Below are positions 1 through 5,446 of a stretch of DNA of 9,792 nucleotides, in pieces. The position numbers and the translations under genes were made by a program. The DNA lies in contig CATXTO010000057.1 in the NCBI GenBank assembly GCA_958402445.1, forward strand, positions 1-9,792. The letters run 5' to 3'. The stretch is from an uncultured Eubacteriales bacterium. GTDB lineage: Bacteria; Bacillota; Clostridia; Oscillospirales; Oscillospiraceae. The notes beneath the pieces are model-generated. The model ran no database searches and had not been told where the DNA came from. It saw only the letters and a program-made list of their open reading frames with translations. Position 1 is the first letter of the stretch. Each line of letters starts with the position of its first letter.

Positions 1-510
1 ACCTATCGTCTTTCCCGCATTCTTGAGGTGGGACGCTCCCCGTAGGGGCGAGCTGTGCTCGCCCGCGGAACGACCGCAGGTCGTTCCCTACAGTCCCATT
101 TTCGAAAAGTCACCTATCGTCTTTCCCGCATTCTTGAGGTGGGACGCTCCCCGTAGGGGCGAGCTGTGCTCGCCCGCGGAACGACCGCAGGTCGTTCCCT
201 ACAGTCCCATTTTCGAAAAGTCACCTATCGTCTTTCCCGCATTCTTGAGGTGGGACGCTCCCCGTAGGGGCGAGCTGTGCTCGCCCGCGGAACGACCGCA
301 GGTCGTTCCCTACAGTCCCATTTTCGAAAAGTCACCTATCGTCTTTCCCGCATTCTTGAGGTGGGACGCTCCCTGTAGGGGCGAGCTGCGCTCGCCCGCG
401 GAACGACCGCAGGTCGTTCCCTACAGTCCCATTTTCAATAAATCACCTATCGTCTTTTCCGCATTCTTGAGGTGGGACGCTCCCCGTAGGGGCGAGCTGC
501 GCTCGCCCGC
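1..510. repeat. 111-bp tandem repeat array (four units plus a partial fifth)
   Basis: Units begin at 1, 112, 223, 334 and 445, so the period is exactly 111 bp; the first may continue left of the window. Units 1-3 read as identical. Unit 4 has about five substitutions, and unit 5 matches only to about 510 before diverging. Each unit holds two palindromes head to head: one with GGGCGAGC/GCTCGCCC arms (42-66 in unit 1) and one with GGAACGACC/GGTCGTTCC arms (67-87). The pair is bounded by GTAGGG at 42 and CCCTAC ending at 91. Identity of the left three units suggests recent expansion. As 111 is a multiple of three, one frame stays open through the array, but the 37-residue peptide repeat it would give has no protein-like features. 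Confidence 0.95.
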
Positions 511-564
511 AAACCCCGCAAGACCGAAGAATTCCCCCAGCGGGTGGCCGCAGGCCGCCCCTAT
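486..564. repeat. Paired palindromic repeat (BIME-like), head-to-head with 29-nt spacer
   Basis: A plus-orientation 25-bp palindrome (486-510) is followed by a 29-nt spacer (511-539) and a minus-orientation palindrome (540-564). The minus copy has GGCC arms around a GCA loop, with one stem mismatch. A close relative of the whole composite, including the spacer end ATTCCCCCA, lies at 4076-4155. The element stops 8 bp from the stop codon of the leftward hydrolase gene, so it would form the 3' end of that transcript. It may act as a weak terminator or an mRNA-stabilising hairpin; that role is inferred. Confidence 0.8.
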
Positions 565-572
565 ATTTCTTA

Positions 573-1247
573 CTAAAAAAGTGGGGCCAGCTTCCGGCAG
601 ACCGTTTGGCGCAGCAAACGGTGTCCTTGGGCCGTGGGATGGATTCCGTCGGCGCAGAGGAGCCGCTCAAAATCGTGGCTGATCATAAAATCAGTTCGGG
701 TGTCCACCACAAAGCAGCCCTCCTCCCGGGCCACCTCCATAGCTACATCGTTGTAATGCTCCTGCCAGCGATAGAGTATCCCCACATCCCCCAACCAGCG
801 CAATATGCGCTCATAGCTGTTGCCACGGGAAATGAAGCTCATAAACTTATTGGAATCCAGCGGCGTCAGGGTACAAACCGCCACGGTATGGGCAAGCTGC
901 TTGGCTTTGGCGATTGCCCGGCGGTAACAGGCGACAAATTCGTCGATGGTGACAATTGGATGATGCTCCCGCTCCGGCGCCTCAGATACGGACTTCCAAT
1001 CGTAATTGCAATCATTGCCGCCATATTCCAGCAGCGCCACGCTGGGGCCCGGGACTGCGGGCAGCCGGTCCAAAAGCTTGAGTCCCTCTCGGATGGTGGC
1101 CCCCATTTTGGAACGATTTTCCACCGTCACGCCCTGCTGCTCCAGCGGGGAAAAGTCCGCCTCCCGGCAAAGGTGGTAACGGTTTTGTTCCTGATCGAAG
1201 ACCACGCCTTTCAGAATGGAATCCCCAAAAATCATCAATTCTTTCAT
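573..1247 (-). CDS. SGNH/GDSL-family hydrolase (esterase-like)
   Basis: A 224-residue protein of the SGNH hydrolase superfamily, which cleaves ester bonds in lipids, acylated sugars or similar substrates. Block I is GDS with the nucleophile at Ser10, the block II glycine is probably Gly49, block III is GGND with Asn78, and block V is DGIHP with Asp200 and His203. The catalytic set is therefore complete. There is no signal peptide or membrane segment, so a cytoplasmic enzyme is likely; the substrate cannot be told. The ATG at 1247 was chosen because AAGGGG lies 8 nt upstream; an in-frame GTG at 1256 would abut that ribosome binding site. It stands alone, divergent from the XRE regulator. Its stop codon lies 8 bp from a palindromic repeat. 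Confidence 0.9.
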   Translation of the reverse strand: MKELMIFGDSILKGVVFDQEQNRYHLCREADFSPLEQQGVTVENRSKMGATIREGLKLLDRLPAVPGPSVALLEYGGNDCNYDWKSVSEAPEREHHPIVTIDEFVACYRRAIAKAKQLAHTVAVCTLTPLDSNKFMSFISRGNSYERILRWLGDVGILYRWQEHYNDVAMEVAREEGCFVVDTRTDFMISHDFERLLCADGIHPTAQGHRLLRQTVCRKLAPLF

Positions 1248-1259
1248 GCTGGTCACCCC

Positions 1260-1287
1260 TTGACTCGATATGATATGATAATAGCAT
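1260..1287 (+). promoter_or_regulatory. Candidate promoter of the XRE regulator gene
   Basis: TTGACT at 1260-1265 and TAGCAT at 1282-1287 are separated by 16 nt. Overlapping TATGAT motifs lie between them. The implied leader is about 115 nt and contains the CTCTAC/GTAGAG inverted repeats. The -35 box is good but the -10 box is only fair. Confidence 0.35.
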
Positions 1288-1306
1288 AAGTCGCGCCGGT
1301 TGGCAC
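1278..1306 (-). promoter_or_regulatory. Candidate promoter of the SGNH hydrolase gene
   Basis: Reading leftward, GTGCCA (1306-1301) and TATTAT (1283-1278) are separated by 17 nt. They match the sigma-A hexamers at 4/6 and 5/6. The predicted start leaves a leader of about 24 nt before the ATG at 1247. It overlaps a candidate rightward promoter, so the two genes may compete for polymerase. Confidence 0.4.
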
Positions 1307-1347
1307 CCTACCCTTGTTTTCACTGCCCTACCGGCGCATTCATCTCA

Positions 1348-1384
1348 GTAGAGCCCTCTACCGGCCGCTCTACTGCCGGTAGAG
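1348..1384. promoter_or_regulatory. Clustered CTCTAC/GTAGAG inverted repeats, probable operator
   Basis: A perfect 10-bp inverted repeat, CTCTACCGGC (1356-1365) and GCCGGTAGAG (1375-1384), has a 9-nt spacer that holds another CTCTAC (1368-1373). A further GTAGAG at 1348-1353 forms a second dyad with 1356-1361 across CC. Four half-sites in 37 bp, ending 23 bp before the start codon of an XRE regulator, suggest an autoregulatory operator. In RNA the same sequence would form a hairpin ending 10 nt before the AGGAG ribosome binding site, so a leader structure is the alternative. Confidence 0.6.
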
Positions 1385-1407
1385 TTCATGTTTCAGGAGC
1401 TGTTTCT

Positions 1408-2058
1408 ATGGATAACGACCTGGTAAAACGCAATATTTCCAATAATATTGTGGTAAATCGAAAAAGGCTTCAGTTGACCCAGGCGGACCTGGCGCAGCGT
1501 CTAAACTACTCGGACAAAGCCGTTTCCAAATGGGAGCGGGCGGAGTCCGTGCCGGATGTGACCACCCTGGTACAGCTGGCGGACCTCTTCGGCATCACGG
1601 TAAACGATCTGCTGGCCGAGCCGGGCGCGCGCCCGGCTGTACCGGAGCCAGACTCTCCCGCCCAGGCTGGAACGGTCCAGCAGCCCGTGAACAAAACGGT
1701 CATCGGCTGGCTCTCCTCCATCCTGGTCTGGTTTATCGCGCTGCTGGTGTTCGTGGTGCTCTCGTACTGCGAGATATCCGGCTTCTGGATCGGCTTTGTG
1801 GTGGCGGTGCCCGTGAATGCAGTGGTGCTGCTGTCCTTGAACTCCGCCTGGCGGAACTTTCGATGGCACCGTGTGCTGATCTCCTGCCTCATGTGGGGAC
1901 TATTACTGACCCTGTTTACGGTCCTGGCGGTATATGCCAAGCTGTGCCTGCCCCGGATTTTTCTCCTGGGGCTTCCCGGTCAGCTGGCCATTGTGCTCTG
2001 GTCCCGCCTCTACCGGCCGTCCCGGTCCAGAAAGACCCGGGAGCAGAACGGCCCATAG
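1408..2058 (+). CDS. XRE-family regulator with C-terminal membrane domain
   Basis: A 216-residue protein. Residues about 6-66 form a Cro/CI-type helix-turn-helix, with the typical LTQADLAQRLNYSDKAVSKWE core and the VPDVTTLVQLADLFGI segment. A Pro/Ala-rich linker (about 71-95) leads to four predicted membrane helices (about 98-120, 126-145, 155-177, 182-199) and a basic, probably cytoplasmic tail. This layout is common in Bacillota: a membrane-tethered regulator thought to respond to envelope or signal state, with ligand unknown. The start at 1408 has AGGAG 8 nt upstream; the upstream extension of the frame is rejected because it runs through the operator. The CTCTAC/GTAGAG cluster just upstream suggests self-regulation. 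It lies 98 bp before the cyclo-ligase gene, which may be co-transcribed. Confidence 0.88.
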   Translation: MDNDLVKRNISNNIVVNRKRLQLTQADLAQRLNYSDKAVSKWERAESVPDVTTLVQLADLFGITVNDLLAEPGARPAVPEPDSPAQAGTVQQPVNKTVIGWLSSILVWFIALLVFVVLSYCEISGFWIGFVVAVPVNAVVLLSLNSAWRNFRWHRVLISCLMWGLLLTLFTVLAVYAKLCLPRIFLLGLPGQLAIVLWSRLYRPSRSRKTREQNGP

Positions 2059-2064
2059 CTTTTA

Positions 2065-2089
2065 CAGGAGGCGCCCTGCGGGCGCCCGT
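2065..2089 (+). repeat. GC-rich hairpin between regulator and cyclo-ligase, possible degenerate palindromic unit
   Basis: Perfect 7-bp arms GGCGCCC (2070-2076) and GGGCGCC (2080-2086) enclose a TGC loop. There is no following T-run, so it is not a standard terminator. Aligned on the loop it matches most fixed positions of the 25-bp repeat family seen elsewhere in the window, though its GTAG end is lost. A chance GC-rich stem is possible. Confidence 0.4.
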
Positions 2090-2156
2090 CCCAAGGCCGA
2101 ACGCCCCGCCTGAAACCCATCGGGAAACCGTTCGCGTTACAGTATTAGGAGGAAAG

Positions 2157-2708
2157 ATGGACAAACAAGCGCTGCGCGCCTGGGTATCGGCCCGAAAAAA
2201 AACCATGCGCGACTCCCAAATTGAGGCCTGCAGCCGGGATTTGGCGGCCCAGCTGGAGGCGTGCCCCCTGTATCAGAGGGCCCGCGCACTTTACGGATAC
2301 CTGCCCTTTAACCAGGAGGTCCGCACCCTGCCCATCTTGCAACGTGCCCTGGACCAGGGCAAACGGGTGGCAGTGCCCAAGGTGTATGGGCGCGCCATGC
2401 GGTTTTTATGGCTGGAAAATCTGGCTCAGGTAGCACCCAGCTCCTACGGTATTCCAGAGCCGCTGGCGGACGAGCCCGAGGCGGACGACCCGGAGGCGCT
2501 GGTTCTCCTGCCCGGCCTAGCTTTTGACCGGCAGGGCCAGCGGGTGGGCTACGGCGGCGGCTTTTACGACCGGTTTCTAGTTCGGGAGCCCTCCCATCCC
2601 ACCCTGGCGCTCTGCTACGATTTTCAGGTTTTTGACCGGCTGCAAACCGAGGCGTTTGACATCCCCGCCGACCTGGTGCTTTCGGCGCGGGTCCCGGAGG
2701 ATGTGTAA
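2157..2708 (+). CDS. 5-formyltetrahydrofolate cyclo-ligase (MTHFS family)
   Basis: A 183-residue enzyme converting 5-formyl-THF to 5,10-methenyl-THF with ATP, in cytoplasmic folate salvage. The family is recognised by the basic N-terminal helix (SARKKTM, about 11-17), the strand VAVPKV (71-76), LLPGLAFD (117-124) and the nucleotide-binding glycine motif GYGGGFYDRF (131-140). Length is typical. The start has a consensus AGGAGG 4 nt upstream (2147-2152). The same frame is open far upstream, but there it only shadows the XRE gene. Its TAA stop shares an A with the next ATG (TAATG), so it heads a translationally coupled three-gene operon. No strong promoter was seen directly upstream, so it may depend on the XRE promoter. 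Confidence 0.93.
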   Translation: MDKQALRAWVSARKKTMRDSQIEACSRDLAAQLEACPLYQRARALYGYLPFNQEVRTLPILQRALDQGKRVAVPKVYGRAMRFLWLENLAQVAPSSYGIPEPLADEPEADDPEALVLLPGLAFDRQGQRVGYGGGFYDRFLVREPSHPTLALCYDFQVFDRLQTEAFDIPADLVLSARVPEDV

Positions 2709-3286
2709 TGCAGTACTTTTTTTTAATTCTCTTCGCCGGGCTGGTCTTTGGCCTGTGCTTCCTGATTGACCGTGGCATGGGCCGTCTGCGCCGGCGTCTG
2801 GCGAAGGCCCCGGTGGTCCGGCCCCCGCTGGGGTACCCAATCCTGGCGGCGGCCCTGCTTTTGGCCGCAGTTCCGGTGGTCTACTTCAGCCTCCGGGCGC
2901 GCCAATGGCTGTTCCTGGGCGTCGCCGCCCTGTTTCTTCTCTTTGCCGGCTACGCCATGTTTCTATTTTGCAGCGCCGCGATTTTCTATACGGAGGATAC
3001 CTTTACCCTGCCCGGATCCAGCAAAAACACCTATCGCTACGAGCAAATCCAGGGCCAGCGGGTGGGTATCTCCCGGCGCGCCGTCTGTCTGGTGCTATGC
3101 CTGGGCCAGGAGGAGGTCGTCCTGCGGGGCAATATGCTGGGCTTTGGCTCGTTTCTGGATACAGCTTTTGCCGGCTGGTGCCGGCAAAAGGGTCTAGACC
3201 CCACCGCGCAAGCCTGGCACGACCCAACAGCCTATCAGTGGTTTCCGGATCAGGTCCCGCCGGAGCCCCCACGGAAGGAGGACTAG
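2708..3286 (+). CDS. Uncharacterised membrane protein, three predicted helices plus soluble C-terminal domain
   Basis: A 192-residue protein whose family I do not recognise. Predicted membrane helices are at about 2-20, 44-61 and 66-90, with a basic loop (GMGRLRRRLAK) after the first, consistent with a cytoplasmic side. Residues about 91-140 alternate like short beta strands (AIFYTEDTFTL, VCLVLCL, EEVVLRG), and a PH-like fold is possible but unproven. The C-terminus is Trp/Pro-rich and ends in charged residues. The start overlaps the preceding stop by one base, with GGAGG 7 nt upstream, and the next gene begins 1 nt after its stop, so it is the middle gene of a coupled operon. No function is assigned. 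Confidence 0.8.
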   Translation: MQYFFLILFAGLVFGLCFLIDRGMGRLRRRLAKAPVVRPPLGYPILAAALLLAAVPVVYFSLRARQWLFLGVAALFLLFAGYAMFLFCSAAIFYTEDTFTLPGSSKNTYRYEQIQGQRVGISRRAVCLVLCLGQEEVVLRGNMLGFGSFLDTAFAGWCRQKGLDPTAQAWHDPTAYQWFPDQVPPEPPRKED

Positions 3287-3287
3287 C

Positions 3288-3917
3288 ATGCGGCACATTC
3301 CCAAAGGCTCCACCACGGAGGTGGAGCTTCTGCCGTTCCCGGCGGCTCTGGCCGCTGCGCTGCGTTCAAGTCCCGATTACGACGCGGACCGCTGGCTGTA
3401 CGTGCCCAACACCTATGCCGAGTACCGGTACATCCTGGGAACCCTGGGTCGGCGGCCCCTTCTTTGCGTGGGCGTCAATCCCTCCACGGCGGCGCCGGAC
3501 CACTTGGACAATACGCTGCGGTCTGTGGAGCGGGTGGCCCTGCGCAACGGCTACGACAGCTTTCTCATGTGCAATCTTTATGCGCAGCGGGCCACGGACC
3601 CGGACAGCCTGGAGCAGAGCTGCAACCGGGCGCTGCACCGGGAAAATCTGGCTGCGTTTCAATACCTGCTCACCCGGTGCCCCCAGCCCACCGTCTGGGC
3701 CGCCTGGGGCGCAATCATTGAAAAGCGGGCGTACTTAGGGCATTGCCTGGGGGATTTCATCGCCCTGGGGGCAGAATACGGTGCGCGGTGGTATTGCGCC
3801 GGTCCGCGCTCCAAAAAAGGGCACCCGCACCACCCCCTCTATCTGCGCAGGGATGTCAAATTGGAGCCCTTCGACGCGCAGCAATACGGCGCGGCATGTC
3901 TTACCGCCGCACGGTAG
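3288..3917 (+). CDS. DUF1643 domain protein
   Basis: A 209-residue cytoplasmic protein with the hallmarks of DUF1643, a family of unknown biochemical role found in bacteria and phages. Key motifs are GVNPSTA with NPST at 64-67, followed by the D-x-T element (Asp74, Thr76), the MCNLYA strand (94-99), WAAWG (137-141) and GHPHHPLYL (178-186). The conserved Asn, Asp and His residues suggest an enzyme or nucleotide-binding protein, but this is inference. It lies 1 nt after the membrane protein gene and has an AAGGAGG ribosome binding site overlapping that gene's end. It closes the operon; about 75 nt downstream comes a perfect hairpin and then the repeat island. Confidence 0.88.
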   Translation: MRHIPKGSTTEVELLPFPAALAAALRSSPDYDADRWLYVPNTYAEYRYILGTLGRRPLLCVGVNPSTAAPDHLDNTLRSVERVALRNGYDSFLMCNLYAQRATDPDSLEQSCNRALHRENLAAFQYLLTRCPQPTVWAAWGAIIEKRAYLGHCLGDFIALGAEYGARWYCAGPRSKKGHPHHPLYLRRDVKLEPFDAQQYGAACLTAAR

Positions 3918-3991
3918 TTATCCATAGCTTTCCCATTTGGCACATACGGCATAAGCGGGCCAGGCGGGTTTTGCGAATAAAAAATGCAGGC

Positions 3992-4020
3992 TGTCGGGGC
4001 GAGCAAAGGTCGCCCCGACA
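3992..4020. terminator. Perfect 11-bp hairpin after the folate operon, possible terminator
   Basis: Arms TGTCGGGGCGA (3992-4002) and TCGCCCCGACA (4010-4020) enclose a 7-nt loop. Only TTTA follows, so it is a weak intrinsic terminator at best. The GGGGCG end resembles the local palindromic repeat family, so it may be a diverged member placed at the end of the operon. Nothing else was seen in 3918-3991. Confidence 0.45.
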
Positions 4021-4075
4021 TTTACGTGAGGTCCCTCATGGTTTTCCCCACATTCCCGAGGCGGGACTCTCCCCT

Positions 4076-4155
4076 GTAGGGGCGAGCTGCGCTCGCCCGC
4101 CAAACTCTACAAAACCAGAAGATTCCCCCAGTGGGCGACCGCAGGCGGCCCGCTA
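4076..4155. repeat. Paired palindromic repeat (BIME-like), 30-nt spacer
   Basis: A plus-orientation palindrome (4076-4100, GGGCGAGC/GCTCGCCC arms, TGC loop) and a degenerate minus-orientation partner (4131-4155) are separated by 30 nt. The unit and its left flank, from about 4050, are clearly homologous to 460-564, including the spacer sequence GATTCCCCCAG. This is a second dispersed copy of the left-edge element. Confidence 0.8.
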
Positions 4156-4178
4156 TCCGCACCGTCGAGCTTCATCCC

Positions 4179-4257
4179 GTAGGGGCGAGCTGCGCTCGCC
4201 CGTGAACCCCACGATATACGCGGTACCTACAGGCGGGCGTGCAAAGCACGCCCCTAC
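4179..4257. repeat. Paired palindromic repeat (BIME-like), 29-nt spacer
   Basis: A plus-orientation copy (4179-4203, AGC/GCT stem triplet) is followed by exactly 29 nt and then a minus-orientation copy (4233-4257, GTGC/GCAC arms, AAA loop). It ends CCCCTACATTTT, the end sequence shared by several other copies. The two palindromes differ in stem sequence but each pairs perfectly. Confidence 0.85.
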
Positions 4258-4584
4258 ATTTTAGTAATCAAATTTCGGGCCCAAACCGAAGCCCAGTGCA
4301 GCGGGTTCGGTTTGGAAAGGAGGGGCAAGGGAGCGGCGCGGATGGTGGCGAATCAGCCGCCAGAGCAGGAGCGGACTTTGCCACGACGATGCGCGGGTGT
4401 CTTTTCTTGCACGCCCAAGTAAAGACACGAAAAGAAGGGCACCCAAGGGGGCTTTTTACCAGACGCCCCCTTGGGAATCCCCTCCGAACCCTGTTGATCC
4501 GCCCGGCCTCACGTATGGCCAGGGTGCAAGCGACCCTGGCCCTGCCGGGGCTCCGTTCGTTAGAAAATTCCCCATAATCCGACT
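4258..4584. other. Hairpin-rich non-coding stretch with four perfect inverted repeats
   Basis: No credible gene is present. Four perfect stems occur: 4281-4290 with 4306-4315 (CCAAACCGAA), 4397-4404 with 4421-4428 (GTGTCTTT), 4442-4452 with 4465-4475 (CCCAAGGGGGC) and 4517-4525 with 4533-4541 (GGCCAGGGT). They belong to none of the 25-bp palindromes. The stretch could be a mosaic of degenerate mobile repeats or a structured transcript. No promoter was recognised. Confidence 0.6.
4315..4380. repeat. Second dispersed repeat, copy 1 (about 65 bp)
   Basis: This stretch aligns to 4645-4711, 330 bp downstream, with one indel and scattered substitutions. Shared landmarks are GGCAAGG, GCGGATGGTGGC, GCCGCC and AGCGGACT. 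It is distinct from the 25-bp palindrome family. Confidence 0.75.
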
Positions 4585-4609
4585 GTAGGGGCGTGCTCCG
4601 CACGCCCGC
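4585..4609 (+). repeat. Single palindromic unit, GTGC/GCAC stem
   Basis: A 25-bp copy with GGGCGTGC and GCACGCCC arms and a TCC loop. No minus partner is found at the usual 28-30 nt. A decayed partial partner, GGTCGCCTCTACATTTTT, ends near 4737, and the 65-bp repeat copy 2 lies in between, as if inserted into the spacer. Confidence 0.75.
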
Positions 4610-4644
4610 AATTGGGGCCTCCGCAATGGCTCCGCCTTTGTGGG

Positions 4645-4711
4645 GAGAGGAGAGGCAAGGAAGCGAAGCGGATGGTGGCCGAATAGGCCGCCGGAGCAAA
4701 AGCGGACTCTG
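4645..4711. repeat. Second dispersed repeat, copy 2
   Basis: This is the partner of 4315-4380. It contains the imperfect dyad GGTGGCC/GGCCGCC around 4674-4692. It lies between a plus palindromic unit (4585-4609) and a decayed CTACATTT end (4729-4735). Confidence 0.75.
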
Positions 4712-4802
4712 ACCCGACCCGGTCGCCTCTACATTTTTGAGAGGTCCCTCAGGTCGTCCCCTATGGCCCTTTGCGCCTAATTCTATTTCCCCCTGGCAGG
4801 GT

Positions 4803-4840
4803 CCCGGAGCAATTTCTTGCTCCGGGGCTTTGTTCGTCTG
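4803..4840 (+). terminator. Hairpin with T-rich tail, terminator or attenuator ahead of the LytTR operon
   Basis: Perfect 10-bp arms CCCGGAGCAA (4803-4812) and TTGCTCCGGG (4817-4826) enclose a TTTC loop. A T-rich stretch (CTTTGTTCGTCTGTTT) follows. The nearest rightward gene ends almost 900 bp upstream, so it either stops read-through from the repeat island or attenuates a longer LytTR leader. Confidence 0.55.
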
Positions 4841-4940
4841 TTTCTGTTCCACGGCTGGATGGGGCCGCAGTAACGTACGGTACCCTGCCCCGCGCAAAGA
4901 ACCACCTATGCACTCCCAGGGACCGAGTAGGAAAAAGCGG

Positions 4941-4969
4941 TGGAAATTCCAGGAGAAGTCCTCTATACT
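4941..4969 (+). promoter_or_regulatory. Candidate promoter of the LytTR-DUF3021 operon
   Basis: TGGAAA (4941-4946) and TATACT (4964-4969) are separated by 17 nt. The -10 box is 5/6 and the -35 box 4/6. The predicted leader is about 19 nt. The dyad GGAAATTCC (4942-4950) overlaps the -35 box. A weak -35 fits an activator-dependent promoter, possibly acted on by the LytTR protein itself. Confidence 0.55.
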
Positions 4970-4994
4970 GAGATGGAAACAGGGAGGTGACGGC

Positions 4995-5435
4995 ATGAAA
5001 ATCGAAATCAAACTGGACAATTCCTACCAAGAGCCCAGCGTCATCATTCTGGCTGATAAAATGACAGACGAGGTGCGGTCCATCGTGAAAAAGCTGTCCG
5101 ACGATACGCCGCAGATGCTGACCGGGTTTCGCAGGGAGCGGCTGGAAATTCTGAATCAGCAGAGCATCATCCGCATTTATACGGCTTCAGGAAAAGTGTA
5201 CGCCAGCACAGAGGAGGGGGAATACACCCTGCGACTGCGGCTTTACGAGCTGGAGGACCGCTTGGACCCGAGCAGCTTTGTACGGATCTCCAATTCAGAA
5301 ATCATCAATCTGCAGAAGGTGAAGGGCTTCGACCTTCGTCTATCCGGCACCATCTGCGTGTCCTTCTCAAATGGAGCCGTGACCTATGTCTCCAGACGAT
5401 ATGTTGCCAAAATTAAAAAAATCTTGGGTATATGA
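4995..5435 (+). CDS. LytTR-domain DNA-binding regulator (stand-alone)
   Basis: A 146-residue protein with a LytTR DNA-binding domain over about residues 45-146. The diagnostic end is SFVRISNSEIINLQKV (94-109), the FSNG turn (124-127) and VSRRYVAKIKKILG (132-145). The N-terminal part (1-44) is short and lacks a response-regulator receiver domain, so control is not by phosphorelay. The start at 4995 has GGGAGGTGA upstream. The next gene, 11 nt downstream with its ribosome binding site overlapping this stop codon, encodes a DUF3021 membrane protein. This arrangement matches LytTR regulatory systems such as HdrRM and BrsRM of streptococci, in which the membrane partner restrains the regulator. 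Autoactivation is typical of the family and only inferred here. Confidence 0.93.
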   Translation: MKIEIKLDNSYQEPSVIILADKMTDEVRSIVKKLSDDTPQMLTGFRRERLEILNQQSIIRIYTASGKVYASTEEGEYTLRLRLYELEDRLDPSSFVRISNSEIINLQKVKGFDLRLSGTICVSFSNGAVTYVSRRYVAKIKKILGI

Positions 5436-5446
5436 GGTGACGCAAC

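Noticed and set aside
1..510. CRISPR array
   Set aside because: The whole 111-bp unit repeats, with no variable spacers, and no cas genes are present.
23..682. A 219-residue open frame made of 37-residue repeats
   Set aside because: It is the in-frame reading of the 111-bp palindromic DNA array and overlaps the 3' end of the SGNH hydrolase. The peptide is Pro/Arg-rich, of the kind produced by GC-rich repeats.
1248..1256. GTG start for the SGNH hydrolase
   Set aside because: The ribosome binding site would directly abut it. The ATG at 1247 has correct spacing and begins the conserved N-terminal strand.
606..1289. Rightward open frame of 227 residues
   Set aside because: It is antisense to the SGNH hydrolase, whose four catalytic blocks are all in the opposite strand.
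1530..2156. Long N-terminal extension of the cyclo-ligase frame
   Set aside because: It overlaps the XRE gene in another frame. The ATG at 2157 has a consensus AGGAGG and gives the family's normal length.
3288..3738. Rightward open frame (2905-3738) overlapping the membrane protein and DUF1643 genes
   Set aside because: It is an out-of-frame shadow. Both overlapped genes have clear starts, and one has family motifs throughout.
4268..5020. Leftward open frame of 250 residues in the repeat island
   Set aside because: It reads through hairpins, repeats and the LytTR promoter and start, and has a low-complexity composition with no motif or ribosome binding site.
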